Assembly: GCA_910585195.1 (NCBI GenBank)
Contig: CAJUCX010000003.1
Location: forward strand, 62,001 to 126,000
Source: an uncultured Christensenellaceae bacterium
Lineage (GTDB): Bacteria > Bacillota > Clostridia > Christensenellales > CAG-314
Direction of reading: 5' to 3'
DNA length: 64,000 nucleotides
This document shows, in pieces, positions 51,491-59,585 of this stretch. The notes beneath the pieces were generated by a model that worked only from the letters and a program-made list of their open reading frames with translations, did not search any database and had not been told where the DNA came from. Position numbers and translations under genes: made by a program. Position 1 is the first letter of the stretch; every line of letters starts with the position of its first letter.

Positions 51491-51642
51491 CAAAAATGGT
51501 AGAAACTGTTGCTAGCAAAAAATTCATATTTTTTGTCGGCAACAAATTATCATTGCATTAACGCAACTTGCAAAACTTGTTTAATACAGTAAGACACAAA
51601 CAATCAATACAACATACAAGAAACCTAAAATTTTACAAGTTT

Positions 51643-51718
<76 letters not shown>

Positions 51719-51720
51719 TT

Positions 51721-51747
51721 AAGCCAAGGCATAGCCTTGGCTTTTCT
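51721..51747 (+). terminator. Terminator directly after tRNA-Thr
   Basis: AAGCCAAGGC-ATA-GCCTTGGCTT is followed by TTC-TT. It begins two bases after the CCA. Confidence 0.8.
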
Positions 51748-51857
51748 TGTACTCGTTGCGGACTTTTACTATGATGCGATTGACACTAGTATGTAGCAAG
51801 ACGCGATTGACTACGTAACAATTGCTATATGTTGCTATTCCGTCGCGTTGCTCCTTG

Positions 51858-51879
51858 CAAGTCCGCTCAGCAGCTTCAT
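51858..51879 (+). repeat. Displaced copy of the tRNA-Thr 3' end (possible att-site scar)
   Basis: CAAGTCCGCTCAGCAGCT (51858-51875) is identical to tRNA positions 51698-51715. The following CTCCAT of the tRNA appears as CTTCAT. The copies are 160 bp apart. A 3'-end tRNA duplication is what site-specific integration leaves; no integrase gene is present in the window. The interval also holds a 9-bp direct repeat, GCGATTGAC, at 51776 and 51803. Confidence 0.6.
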
Positions 51880-51885
51880 ATAATT

Positions 51886-51915
51886 AACCCCATTGCAATT
51901 TGCAATGGGGTTTTG
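51886..51915 (+). terminator. Intrinsic terminator
   Basis: AACCCCATTGCAA with TTGCAATGGGGTT is followed by TT. It lies right after the displaced tRNA fragment. The rest of the gap up to 52030 shows nothing further. Confidence 0.8.
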
Positions 51916-52030
51916 TCTGTGTTGCGTGTGTGGATAAAATATGTAACGCTTTGTTACATTTTGCCGTTTTGGTGTAGTAATGTACGTTTTATTCATTTAT
52001 ACACTACTTGTTTACTTCTTTATTTGCATT

Positions 52031-53095
52031 TTACGGCATTGGTCTGCCGCCGCCGACAGGGGTAAGTTTTGCCCAAGTGAGAGGGCCGACTATTCCGTCT
52101 GGCGTAAGGTTATTTTCTTGCTGAAATTCTTTTACTGCGGTTGTTGTGTTGTTTCCGAAAATTCCGTCTACGGTGCCTACCGCATAAAGTTTGGACAGCA
52201 GTTTTTGCTGCAAATATCTTACGTAAACTCCGCGGCTGCCTTGACGAAGCAGCGGCAATGACGGGTCTTGACGCAAAAGGGTGCGCCACGTGTTTCTGCC
52301 TACTATGCCGTCTGCGACAAGTCCGTTGTCTTGTTGAAACTTTATTACTGCCGCCTGCGTTCCTCTGCCGAACGAGCCGTCTACGGAAAGCGCATTTCCG
52401 TATAAGTTTAGATAGCATTGCAAAAATTTTACGCCGTTGCCGTAACTGCCGTATCTAATCGTAGCCAACTGTGCGTAGTTGACTTCCGGAATATAATTTA
52501 CGTCCAAATATTCCGACACGCCTATACAGCCTCCGTCGCCGCACTGTTTTTGAAAATCGGGGTCCATCATAAGTTTCGCTTCGTTAAAGTTGGTCATAAA
52601 ACCGCATTCGGCAATCACCGCAGGGCAGTTTACCGAGCGAAGCATTCCCACTTCGCTTAAAGTGCCGACACCTCGGTTTGCGATAGATATTTCTTCGGCA
52701 AGTCCTGCCGATACGTCATAAGCAAGCAGCCTGCTTGCAGATGCAAAACTGTTTTCTCTGCTGTAAAAGACCTGATGACCGTTTGCGGAAGAAAATACAA
52801 ATTCATTTCCCGCTGCGTTATATGCAAAAGTTACGACGCAGTTTAGCCTTTGACGATTTACGCGCGTTACCCGTTGGCTTATTGAAAGGTCGGTTATTTC
52901 CGGTTTTACGTCGTAAACATTAAACCCCGTGCGTAAACACGCAATCAAAAAATTGTATTTTGCAGGTCTGTTAAATTCATTTTCATAAAAATTTCTGTTG
53001 ATATACGGCATTACCGGCGTGCGTTTGCCCACAGTCGGCGGGTTCATACCGTGCTCGTCGTTTGAACCTATGTAAAATCTTTCAGCATTTGCCAT
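52031..53095 (-). CDS. N-acetylmuramoyl-L-alanine amidase (Amidase_3-like) with two peptidoglycan-binding domains
   Basis: The 354-residue protein has an N-terminal amidase-like domain (about 1-200) and two PG_binding_1 repeats (about 210-275 and 285-350; GRGTQAAVIKFQQDNGLVADGIVG and GNNTTTAVKEFQQENNLTPDGIVG). The amidase part keeps IGSNDEHGMNPP (His15), ENEFNRP (Glu) and AECGFMTN (catalytic-type Glu163). The usual His of the S-x-H-x-N-A motif is replaced: FAYNAAG has Tyr92. There is no signal peptide, so export may depend on sporulation-linked lysis or another route. SD GGAGGG. It is probably involved in spore or cell-wall hydrolysis. Confidence 0.82.
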   Translation of the reverse strand: MANAERFYIGSNDEHGMNPPTVGKRTPVMPYINRNFYENEFNRPAKYNFLIACLRTGFNVYDVKPEITDLSISQRVTRVNRQRLNCVVTFAYNAAGNEFVFSSANGHQVFYSRENSFASASRLLAYDVSAGLAEEISIANRGVGTLSEVGMLRSVNCPAVIAECGFMTNFNEAKLMMDPDFQKQCGDGGCIGVSEYLDVNYIPEVNYAQLATIRYGSYGNGVKFLQCYLNLYGNALSVDGSFGRGTQAAVIKFQQDNGLVADGIVGRNTWRTLLRQDPSLPLLRQGSRGVYVRYLQQKLLSKLYAVGTVDGIFGNNTTTAVKEFQQENNLTPDGIVGPLTWAKLTPVGGGRPMP

Positions 53096-53308
53096 ATTTG
53101 CCCTCCGTTTTTTCTTAGTATCTATATGCGAACTATCGCAATGATGTGAAAAACATAAAAGAAATTTTCGGCATATTTCAAATTACGTTTATTAAACGGT
53201 TGCTTAAATTTAATGGGAAAATATTGCAGGCCGGTTTTTAATTGCAATTGTGTAAATGAATTTTATTTTTACGTCGTGTCGTACTAAAAGTTTTGCATTT
53301 TGGATTTA

Positions 53309-53337
53309 TTGACAAATCAACTAAACAGACATATAAT
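53309..53337 (+). promoter_or_regulatory. Consensus promoter of the DegV gene
   Basis: Perfect TTGACA and perfect TATAAT are 17 bp apart, 41 bases before the ATG. It is the best-matched promoter in the window. Confidence 0.85.
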
Positions 53338-53378
53338 ATTTTATAATTTTAACAACAGTTTTGTCTGGAAGGTGTATT

Positions 53379-54236
53379 ATGGAAAAGATAAAAATTACCA
53401 GCGACAGCGCGGCAGACTTAAACGAATTGTTTGCGCAAAACAACGTGGACGTATTTCCTTTGTACGTTTACCTCGGCGACGACGAATATCTTGACGGTGT
53501 TTCCGTTAAGCCGGAAGATATTTATGCTTTTGTGGCAGAAAAGGGAATTTTGCCTAAAACCGCGGCAAGAAATGCCGAAGATTTCAAAGTCTTCTTCAAA
53601 CAATATACCGACGACGGTTATAAAGTGGTGCATTTCAGCATATCCGACAAAATGTCGATGATGTATAAATCTGCTTGCGCCGCCGCGGAAGAACTCGGCA
53701 ACGTATACGTAGTAGACAGTAAAAGCCTTTCCAGCGGAATAGGTTTGTTGGTGTTGAGCGCGGCAGATATGGCAAGGGAAGGAAAAACCGCGGAAGAAAT
53801 TTACAAACGCTCGGTAGAGCGTGCAGAACACGTGCAGGCGTCGTTTGTGGTAAACACAATGGACTATTTGTACAAGGGCGGTCGTTGCAGCGGTCTTGCT
53901 GCATTTGCTGCAACTAAGTTGAAAATCAAGCCGTCTTTGTTGGTTGTCGACGGAGAAATAACCGTATACAATAAGTATTTTTCCAAAACCGGAAGGCGCG
54001 CCCTCAACAAATATATGGAAGATATTTTGAAGCAATTCGACAATCCCGATACTACGCGCATATTTATAACTCACACCCAAATAGACGACGAAGTTGTGGA
54101 AATGGTAAGAAGCTATATAAAAGAAAATACAAAGTTTGATACAATTTTAGAGACAGTTGCAGGTTCTACCATTACGTCGCATTGCGGTCCCGGAACGCTC
54201 GGCATACTTTATATTAACGACGGAAATCACAAATAA
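53379..54236 (+). CDS. DegV family fatty-acid-binding protein
   Basis: The 285-residue protein shows the DegV pattern: N-terminal KITSDSAADL, FPLYVYLGDDEYLDGV, PKTAARNAEDF, VVDSKSLSSGIGLLVL and LYKGGRCSG, ending in CGPGTLGI. DegV/FakB proteins bind fatty acyl chains and present them to the kinase FakA for phospholipid synthesis. The partner kinase is not in the window. ATG 53379 has AAGGTG upstream. Confidence 0.93.
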   Translation: MEKIKITSDSAADLNELFAQNNVDVFPLYVYLGDDEYLDGVSVKPEDIYAFVAEKGILPKTAARNAEDFKVFFKQYTDDGYKVVHFSISDKMSMMYKSACAAAEELGNVYVVDSKSLSSGIGLLVLSAADMAREGKTAEEIYKRSVERAEHVQASFVVNTMDYLYKGGRCSGLAAFAATKLKIKPSLLVVDGEITVYNKYFSKTGRRALNKYMEDILKQFDNPDTTRIFITHTQIDDEVVEMVRSYIKENTKFDTILETVAGSTITSHCGPGTLGILYINDGNHK

Positions 54237-54361
54237 AAATATTTTGTTGGCAGCAATGATTTTTATGCGGTCTTATGAGAGTATGCTCGATTCTGTCTTA
54301 CAAAATATAAGTTTTGTAAGACAGGCGAAAAAAGTTGATTTATAAAAAGGAGCATTGGCAG

Positions 54362-54718
54362 ATGAAAAAATTGATAGCTTATTGTGGCCTCGATTGCGAA
54401 AAATGCGATGCGCGTAAGGCTACGCTTAATAATGACGACTCGCTGAGAGAAAAGACGGCAAAACTGTGGACACAGTTAAACGGCGTGGAAATTACTGCAG
54501 AAATGATAAACTGCGAAGGCTGCCGTACTGACGGCATTAAAACAACGTTCTGCAATGATTTGTGTCCTATAAGAAAGTGCGCTGTCGGCAAGAAGCATGA
54601 AACTTGCGGAAGTTGTGATGAAATGAAAATATGCAAAACAGTAAGCATGGTTATAGCAAACAATGACGAAGCGAAAAACAATTTGACGGTACAAGTATCC
54701 AGCGGTAAAAATAATTAA
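54362..54718 (+). CDS. DUF3795 cysteine-rich protein
   Basis: The 118-residue protein opens with the DUF3795 signature AYCGLDCEKCDARKAT and continues with CEGCRTDG, CNDLCPIRKC and CGSCDEMKIC. That gives 12 cysteines in CxxC-like sets, suitable for zinc or iron-sulfur binding. Function is unknown in the family. AAGGAG precedes ATG 54362, and a good terminator follows. Confidence 0.85.
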   Translation: MKKLIAYCGLDCEKCDARKATLNNDDSLREKTAKLWTQLNGVEITAEMINCEGCRTDGIKTTFCNDLCPIRKCAVGKKHETCGSCDEMKICKTVSMVIANNDEAKNNLTVQVSSGKNN

Positions 54719-54737
54719 CGGCAAATAAATTACAAAA

Positions 54738-54776
54738 AGAAAATCCCTTGCAAAATGCAAGGGATTTTCTTTTTGC
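54738..54776 (+). terminator. Intrinsic terminator
   Basis: AGAAAATCCCTTGCA-AAA-TGCAAGGGATTTTCT is followed by TTTT. It can serve DUF3795 and the convergent DUF308 gene. Confidence 0.9.
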
Positions 54777-54789
54777 TTAGTGTCGATAA

Positions 54790-55254
54790 TTAAAGTTTTT
54801 TACCGAAGAGAGCCAAAATACCGTTGATGATAAGGATAACGCCTGCAACGATAAGAAGGATGTTAGCAACGTCTGCGGCAAATTTTGTGCAAACAAGAAG
54901 TATACCTACAACAATCATTACGATAGGTGCAAGCAATGCTTTCCAGCCATACTTCATATTGTTTACCAAGTCAACAACACCTTTGATTATAAGCAGAACA
55001 CCAAAGATAAGAAGTACCAAATCTACGATAGTCCAACCGCAAATCAAGATAACAACGCCTACGACTGCTTCAACAATGCCGTTTACGGTGCGGCCTTTAA
55101 TAAGGTCGTAAATACCCAAAGCAAGGAACAATACGCCGATAACTGTAAGCATAATGCTGAGCATGTCGCCTTTTGCAAAGCACAAAAGAGCGCCGACAAC
55201 TACGTAAAGAATGCAAGTAAGAATGTTGTTTGCAGTCAATTTAAGTTTTGCCAT
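54790..55254 (-). CDS. DUF308/HdeD-like membrane protein
   Basis: The 154-residue protein has six helices in three helix-pair repeats. Each pair is followed by a short loop, as in YDLIKGRTVNGIVEAVVGVVIL and VDLVNNMKYGWKALLAPIVMIVVG. This matches the DUF308 (HdeD-related) family, often linked to acid or envelope stress. ATG 55254 has AAGGAG; the frame is open upstream without an SD. Confidence 0.85.
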   Translation of the reverse strand: MAKLKLTANNILTCILYVVVGALLCFAKGDMLSIMLTVIGVLFLALGIYDLIKGRTVNGIVEAVVGVVILICGWTIVDLVLLIFGVLLIIKGVVDLVNNMKYGWKALLAPIVMIVVGILLVCTKFAADVANILLIVAGVILIINGILALFGKKL

Positions 55255-55331
55255 TTTTCTTTCTCCTTTATTTATTTTCGGTTCCATAAAATTATATAGC
55301 AATAAAGTTTACAGAAACTATACAACTTTAT

Positions 55332-55349
55332 ATAACTTATATAAGTTAT
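55332..55349. promoter_or_regulatory. 18-bp perfect palindrome in a divergent intergenic region
   Basis: ATAACTTATATAAGTTAT reads the same on both strands. It lies between the DUF308 gene (-) and the polysaccharide exporter (+). It could be the operator of a dimeric regulator. Confidence 0.35.
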
Positions 55350-55454
55350 TATAAAACCACATAAAAAATAACAAAGTTTACACGTAAATGTCAACTGTAT
55401 AAATAAAATTTCTCTTATCTTGCAAACGTCAAATTAAATAAGTTTATTTTATAA

Positions 55455-55484
55455 TTGACCGTAAACGCTTTCTTGATATATAAT
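55455..55484 (+). promoter_or_regulatory. Promoter of the polysaccharide cluster
   Basis: TTGACC and TATAAT are separated by 18 bp, 48 bases before the permease ATG. Confidence 0.65.
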
Positions 55485-55531
55485 AAAAATAATCTGCCGT
55501 ATTTTGGCAATATTTACTTATATAAAAATTT

Positions 55532-56980
55532 ATGGATAATACAAAAAAGCAAAATGCAAAGCGAACAATAAAAGTATGCGGAATAACAATGGCGGTATAT
55601 GCGGTGCTTGTAGTGCTGTTTTATCTGCTTTGCGGAGAACAACTTTATTTCCGTCAATCGCGCGGTAATATCAATATGAAAGGTACGGAAAGATTTCCTG
55701 TGGAAATTACTAACGAAGTTTCCGTTACTCAAACTTTTGTGCCGCAAATAGATAAGATTAAATCTTTTGCAATAAGGTGGGGCAATTATTCACGACAGAA
55801 CAGCGGCGATTTGATAATCGAGGTCTGCAAGGCGGGGGACAAAACGCTTTTGGCTCAAAAAACGTTTTCCGTTGCCGAAATACAAAATGATGCGTTGACT
55901 GTAATTGACCTTGAAGAGACTTTAGACGGTTTCCGCGGCATTATGTTAGAAATCAGCGTCAGGGCAACGTCTGTTGCAGGTCAAGGCGTAACACCTGCCG
56001 TCAATTTGACCGAGTCCGATATATACGGCGGCGAGTTGCGCATAAACGGAGTTGTGCAAGAAGGCGCGTTGTGTCTTTCTGTGTTAGGTATCGATTACGT
56101 CTGGACAGGTCAGCATTATTGGCAGTTGGCGGCAATCGGCGCAGCAATAGTTTTTTTGTTTGCATTCGTTGTCGTTTTGAAAATAAACCACGGAAAGAAG
56201 AGTTTAATTTACGGCGTTTGTAAATCATTAAAAAGATATAAATTTTTGATTCAGCAATTAGTTTCACGCGATTTCAAGACCAAATATAAACGCTCGGTAT
56301 TGGGTGTATTATGGAGTTTCTTAAACCCATTGCTTACGTCGTTTGTGATGTATATTGTCTTTTCAAACCTGTTTAGATTTGACATTGCGTATTATCCCGT
56401 ATATTTGATTATCGGTACCGTATTGTATAACTTTTTTTCGGAAAGCACAAATATGTGTCTTTCTTCCATAGTGGATAATTCAAACCTCATTACCAAAGTC
56501 TATGTGCCGAAGTTTATTTATCCGCTTACTCGTACTCTTTCGTCCGGCATAAATCTGCTTTTTGCGCTTATACCGATTATTATCATCGCATTTATAATGG
56601 GGCTGTTTCCTAAAGTGTCATGGCTGCTTTTGCCTTATCCTCTTATTTGCCTTATGATATTCGGGTTGGGTATCGGACTGCTGTTGGCATCGGCAATGGT
56701 ATTTTTCCGTGATATGCGTTTCTTGTGGGGCGTAATAACAATGATGTGGATGTACTTGACGCCAATCTTTTACCCTGCGGAAATCTTAAAAGATTTAAGT
56801 TGGGTTTTGCAAATAAACCCGCTATATCACATTATTACTTTTGTGCGCACCTGCATAATTGACGGCGTTTCGCCTGAGCCTATTTCTTACGTTTGGTGTA
56901 TTCTGGGGGCGGCAATTGTATTTGTCATAGGGGCACTGGTGTTCAAAAAGACGGAAGATAAATTCATTTATTATCTATAA
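55532..56980 (+). CDS. ABC-2 type polysaccharide exporter permease with N-terminal ectodomain
   Basis: The 482-residue protein has two parts. Residues about 1-215 consist of a TM helix (14-36), a beta-rich outside domain (about 45-190, with VTQTFVPQIDKIKSFAIRWGNY and LIIEVCKAGDKTLLAQKTF) and a second TM helix. Residues about 225-482 are a complete Wzm/TagG-type permease: LIQQLVSRDFKTKYKRSVLGVLWSFLNPLL is its signature, followed by six helices. Free-standing Wzm/TagG proteins are about 260-270 residues, so the front half is an added module. It pairs with the next gene. No clear SD precedes ATG 55532. Confidence 0.87.
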   Translation: MDNTKKQNAKRTIKVCGITMAVYAVLVVLFYLLCGEQLYFRQSRGNINMKGTERFPVEITNEVSVTQTFVPQIDKIKSFAIRWGNYSRQNSGDLIIEVCKAGDKTLLAQKTFSVAEIQNDALTVIDLEETLDGFRGIMLEISVRATSVAGQGVTPAVNLTESDIYGGELRINGVVQEGALCLSVLGIDYVWTGQHYWQLAAIGAAIVFLFAFVVVLKINHGKKSLIYGVCKSLKRYKFLIQQLVSRDFKTKYKRSVLGVLWSFLNPLLTSFVMYIVFSNLFRFDIAYYPVYLIIGTVLYNFFSESTNMCLSSIVDNSNLITKVYVPKFIYPLTRTLSSGINLLFALIPIIIIAFIMGLFPKVSWLLLPYPLICLMIFGLGIGLLLASAMVFFRDMRFLWGVITMMWMYLTPIFYPAEILKDLSWVLQINPLYHIITFVRTCIIDGVSPEPISYVWCILGAAIVFVIGALVFKKTEDKFIYYL

Positions 56981-57001
56981 AAGATTTAAGGAAAATGCAA
57001 A

Positions 57002-57733
57002 ATGGCAGATACTGTTATTAAGGTTGATGATATTTCCGTAAAATATAAATTAACCGACGACAAGATATTGTCGCTTAAAGAATTTGTTACTCGAAAATTA
57101 AGCAACAAAATAAATTACAAAGAGTTTTGGGCGTTAAAAAACATATCTTTCAGCGTAGGCAAAGGCGAAGTATTAGGTATTGTAGGGCGTAACGGTTCGG
57201 GCAAGAGTACCTTGCTTAAGGTTATTTCCGGTATATTAAAACCCTCAAACGGCAAGTTGGAAACAAACGGTGTTATTGCGCCGATGTTGGAACTCGGCTC
57301 CGGTTTTGATGGGGATTTGACAGGCAAAGAAAATGTCTTTCTAAACGGTGCAATATTGGGTTACGACAAAAAGTTCCTGACTGAAAAATACGACGAGATT
57401 TTAGAGTTTTCGGGTTTAGGAGAGTTTATAAACGTGCCGGTAAGAAATTATTCTTCCGGTATGACTGCCAGACTGGCATTTTCTATCGCAACTCTTGTCA
57501 ATCCTGATATTTTAATTGTAGATGAAATTTTGTCGGTAGGCGATGCACCGTTTCAGCAAAAGTGCCAAGACAGAATGAAGCAAATGATGAGCGGCGGCAC
57601 AACCGTATTGATTGTATCGCACTCGATTGCGCAAATCAAAGACCTTTGCACAAGAGTAATTTGGCTAAACGAAGGTAACATTCAAATGATGGGCGGCACC
57701 GAGGAAGTTTGCGCCGCTTATGAAAATTTTTAG
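57002..57733 (+). CDS. ABC transporter ATPase for polysaccharide export (Wzt/TagH type)
   Basis: The 243-residue ATPase has Walker A GRNGSGKST, Q-loop-region LELGSGFDGDLTG (typical of Wzt/TagH), signature YSSGMTARLAFS, Walker B ILIVDEILSVGD and H-loop SHS. The C-terminal carbohydrate-binding domain of chain-length-coupled Wzt proteins is missing. It starts 21 bases after the permease stop, and together they would export a lipid-linked glycan. Confidence 0.94.
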   Translation: MADTVIKVDDISVKYKLTDDKILSLKEFVTRKLSNKINYKEFWALKNISFSVGKGEVLGIVGRNGSGKSTLLKVISGILKPSNGKLETNGVIAPMLELGSGFDGDLTGKENVFLNGAILGYDKKFLTEKYDEILEFSGLGEFINVPVRNYSSGMTARLAFSIATLVNPDILIVDEILSVGDAPFQQKCQDRMKQMMSGGTTVLIVSHSIAQIKDLCTRVIWLNEGNIQMMGGTEEVCAAYENF

Positions 57734-57741
57734 GGAGTAAA

Positions 57742-59571
57742 ATGGATATAAAGATTTTTGTCTCGCACAGAGTGGATTTGGATGCTGAGATAATTGACAA
57801 CTCAATATTTATTCCAATAAAAAGTGGATTGGCACTCGCGGAAGATACAAATTGTGCAATGATTGGAGATAATACCGGCGACAATATTTCAAACAAGAAC
57901 ACCAGTTTTTGTGAGTTGACTACACAGTATTGGGCATGGAAAAATATTAAAGCGGATTATTACGGACTTTGCCATTATCGTCGTTATCTTAATTTTTCTG
58001 ACAATAAATATGATACAGATGTATATGGAAATGTATGTGATAATGTGATTTCCAAAGATACTATAAACAAATATGGTCTTACAGAAGAAAAAATCTCTTC
58101 TACACTCAAAGACTATGATATTATTACATCTACCAGTGTAAACGTTGCTCGGTTTCCCGAACATTTTCGTTCAATTTATAATCAATACGATGCGGCAGAT
58201 AATTTGCATGGACGAGATTTAGATGTTTTGTTGGAAGTTATTAAAGAAAAGTATCCCAATTATGAAGAAAGTGCAAAAAAGTACTTAAGAGGGAAAAGGG
58301 GTATTTTCTGCAATTTATTTGTAATGAAAAAAGCAGTTTTCTTTGACTATTGTGAATGGCTTTTTAATATTCTTTTTGAAGTTGAAAAACGGATAGACAT
58401 GTCAACGTACACCATAGAAGGCTATAGGACTCTCGGGCATTTGGGTGAAAGATTGCTTGGCATATATATTTTATATAATTCAAGTAAAACTGCCAATGTC
58501 AAAATAAAAGTAAAAGAATTGCAACCTGTATTATTTAAGAATCCGATAAAGCAGTATACTTATTTGCAGGCATCTTTTACTAATAAAAAAGATACTATAC
58601 CAGTTGTTTTTGCTGCAAATGATTTTTTTGCTCCTATGTGTGCTACGACGATTGCATCTCTTTTGTCTAATTCCGATTCAGCTCGTAACTATGATATTGT
58701 GGTGTTAAACAAAGACATTTCAACAAAAAATAAGTCTTTAATGAAAGATATGTGCAGTCAATATAAGAACGTAAGTTTACGTTTTTTTGATGTTATTTCA
58801 TTGTTGGGCAGATATTCACTTAAAGGAGATATGCATATCAGTGTTGAAACTTACTATCGCTTTTTAATCCAAGATATTCTTAAAGATTATGATAAAGTGC
58901 TGTATCTAGATAGTGATTTGATATGTTTACAAAATGTTGCCGATCTTTATGATATAAATATTGATAATTATTGGCTTGCAGCCGTAAAAGACCCTGATAT
59001 GATTGGGCAGGTCAATAAAAGTAAAGATTATTATGATTATACAACAAATACATTAACATTAAAAAATCCGTATTCTTATTTTCAAGCAGGCGTTTTACTT
59101 TTAAATGTAAAAGCATTAAGAAAAAGTCATACCACAAAACAATGGTTAGACGAATCTATGACAAAGTATAAATATATGGATCAAGATATTCTTAATAAAA
59201 ATGCGCAAAATAAAGTTAAATTTTTGGACATGAGATGGAATGTTTTAATTGACTGCGTTGGGCAAAGGTTGCCAATTATAAAACAGGCGCCTTATTATAT
59301 TTATAAAGAATATATGGCTTCACGAAAAACACCTTTTATAATTCACTACGCAGGTTTTCAAAAACCATGGAATGATGTGAAATGTGATTTTTTTGTAGAG
59401 TTTTGGCAATATGCAAAATTAACGCCATTTTATGAAATATTGTTAAATCTGCTTTATGGACAACAAGGGAAAAAGAAAAAAGAAAAAAAATTTGTTTCTT
59501 TTTGCAAAACGCATTGCCCAAAATGGCTAAGACCGTTTGCAATGAGAGTAAAACGATTTTTTAGATTGTAA
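57742..59571 (+). CDS. Two-domain glycosyltransferase DUF4422-GT8 (copy 1)
   Basis: The 609-residue protein has an N-terminal DUF4422 domain (about 1-255; IKIFVSHRVDLD, TQYWAWKNIKADYYGLCHYRRYLNF) and a GT8 domain (about 285-550; VFAANDFFAPMCATTIASLLSN, DxD motif LDSDL near 390, then HYAGFQKPW). A basic C-terminal tail follows. Both domains are associated with surface-glycan assembly; GT8 enzymes use UDP-hexoses with retention. It is clearly AT-richer than the chromosomal genes before it. It shares domain order and a 194-bp identical DNA block with the next gene. Confidence 0.9.
   Translation: MDIKIFVSHRVDLDAEIIDNSIFIPIKSGLALAEDTNCAMIGDNTGDNISNKNTSFCELTTQYWAWKNIKADYYGLCHYRRYLNFSDNKYDTDVYGNVCDNVISKDTINKYGLTEEKISSTLKDYDIITSTSVNVARFPEHFRSIYNQYDAADNLHGRDLDVLLEVIKEKYPNYEESAKKYLRGKRGIFCNLFVMKKAVFFDYCEWLFNILFEVEKRIDMSTYTIEGYRTLGHLGERLLGIYILYNSSKTANVKIKVKELQPVLFKNPIKQYTYLQASFTNKKDTIPVVFAANDFFAPMCATTIASLLSNSDSARNYDIVVLNKDISTKNKSLMKDMCSQYKNVSLRFFDVISLLGRYSLKGDMHISVETYYRFLIQDILKDYDKVLYLDSDLICLQNVADLYDINIDNYWLAAVKDPDMIGQVNKSKDYYDYTTNTLTLKNPYSYFQAGVLLLNVKALRKSHTTKQWLDESMTKYKYMDQDILNKNAQNKVKFLDMRWNVLIDCVGQRLPIIKQAPYYIYKEYMASRKTPFIIHYAGFQKPWNDVKCDFFVEFWQYAKLTPFYEILLNLLYGQQGKKKKEKKFVSFCKTHCPKWLRPFAMRVKRFFRL
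59086..59279 (+). repeat. 194-bp block identical between the two glycosyltransferase paralogues (copy 1)
   Basis: Identical base for base to 60990-61183 (offset 1904), while flanking codons of the two genes differ often. A second identical block of about 50 bp lies near 58858 and 60762. Confidence 0.9.
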
Positions 59572-59585
59572 CTAAGGAGTAAAAG

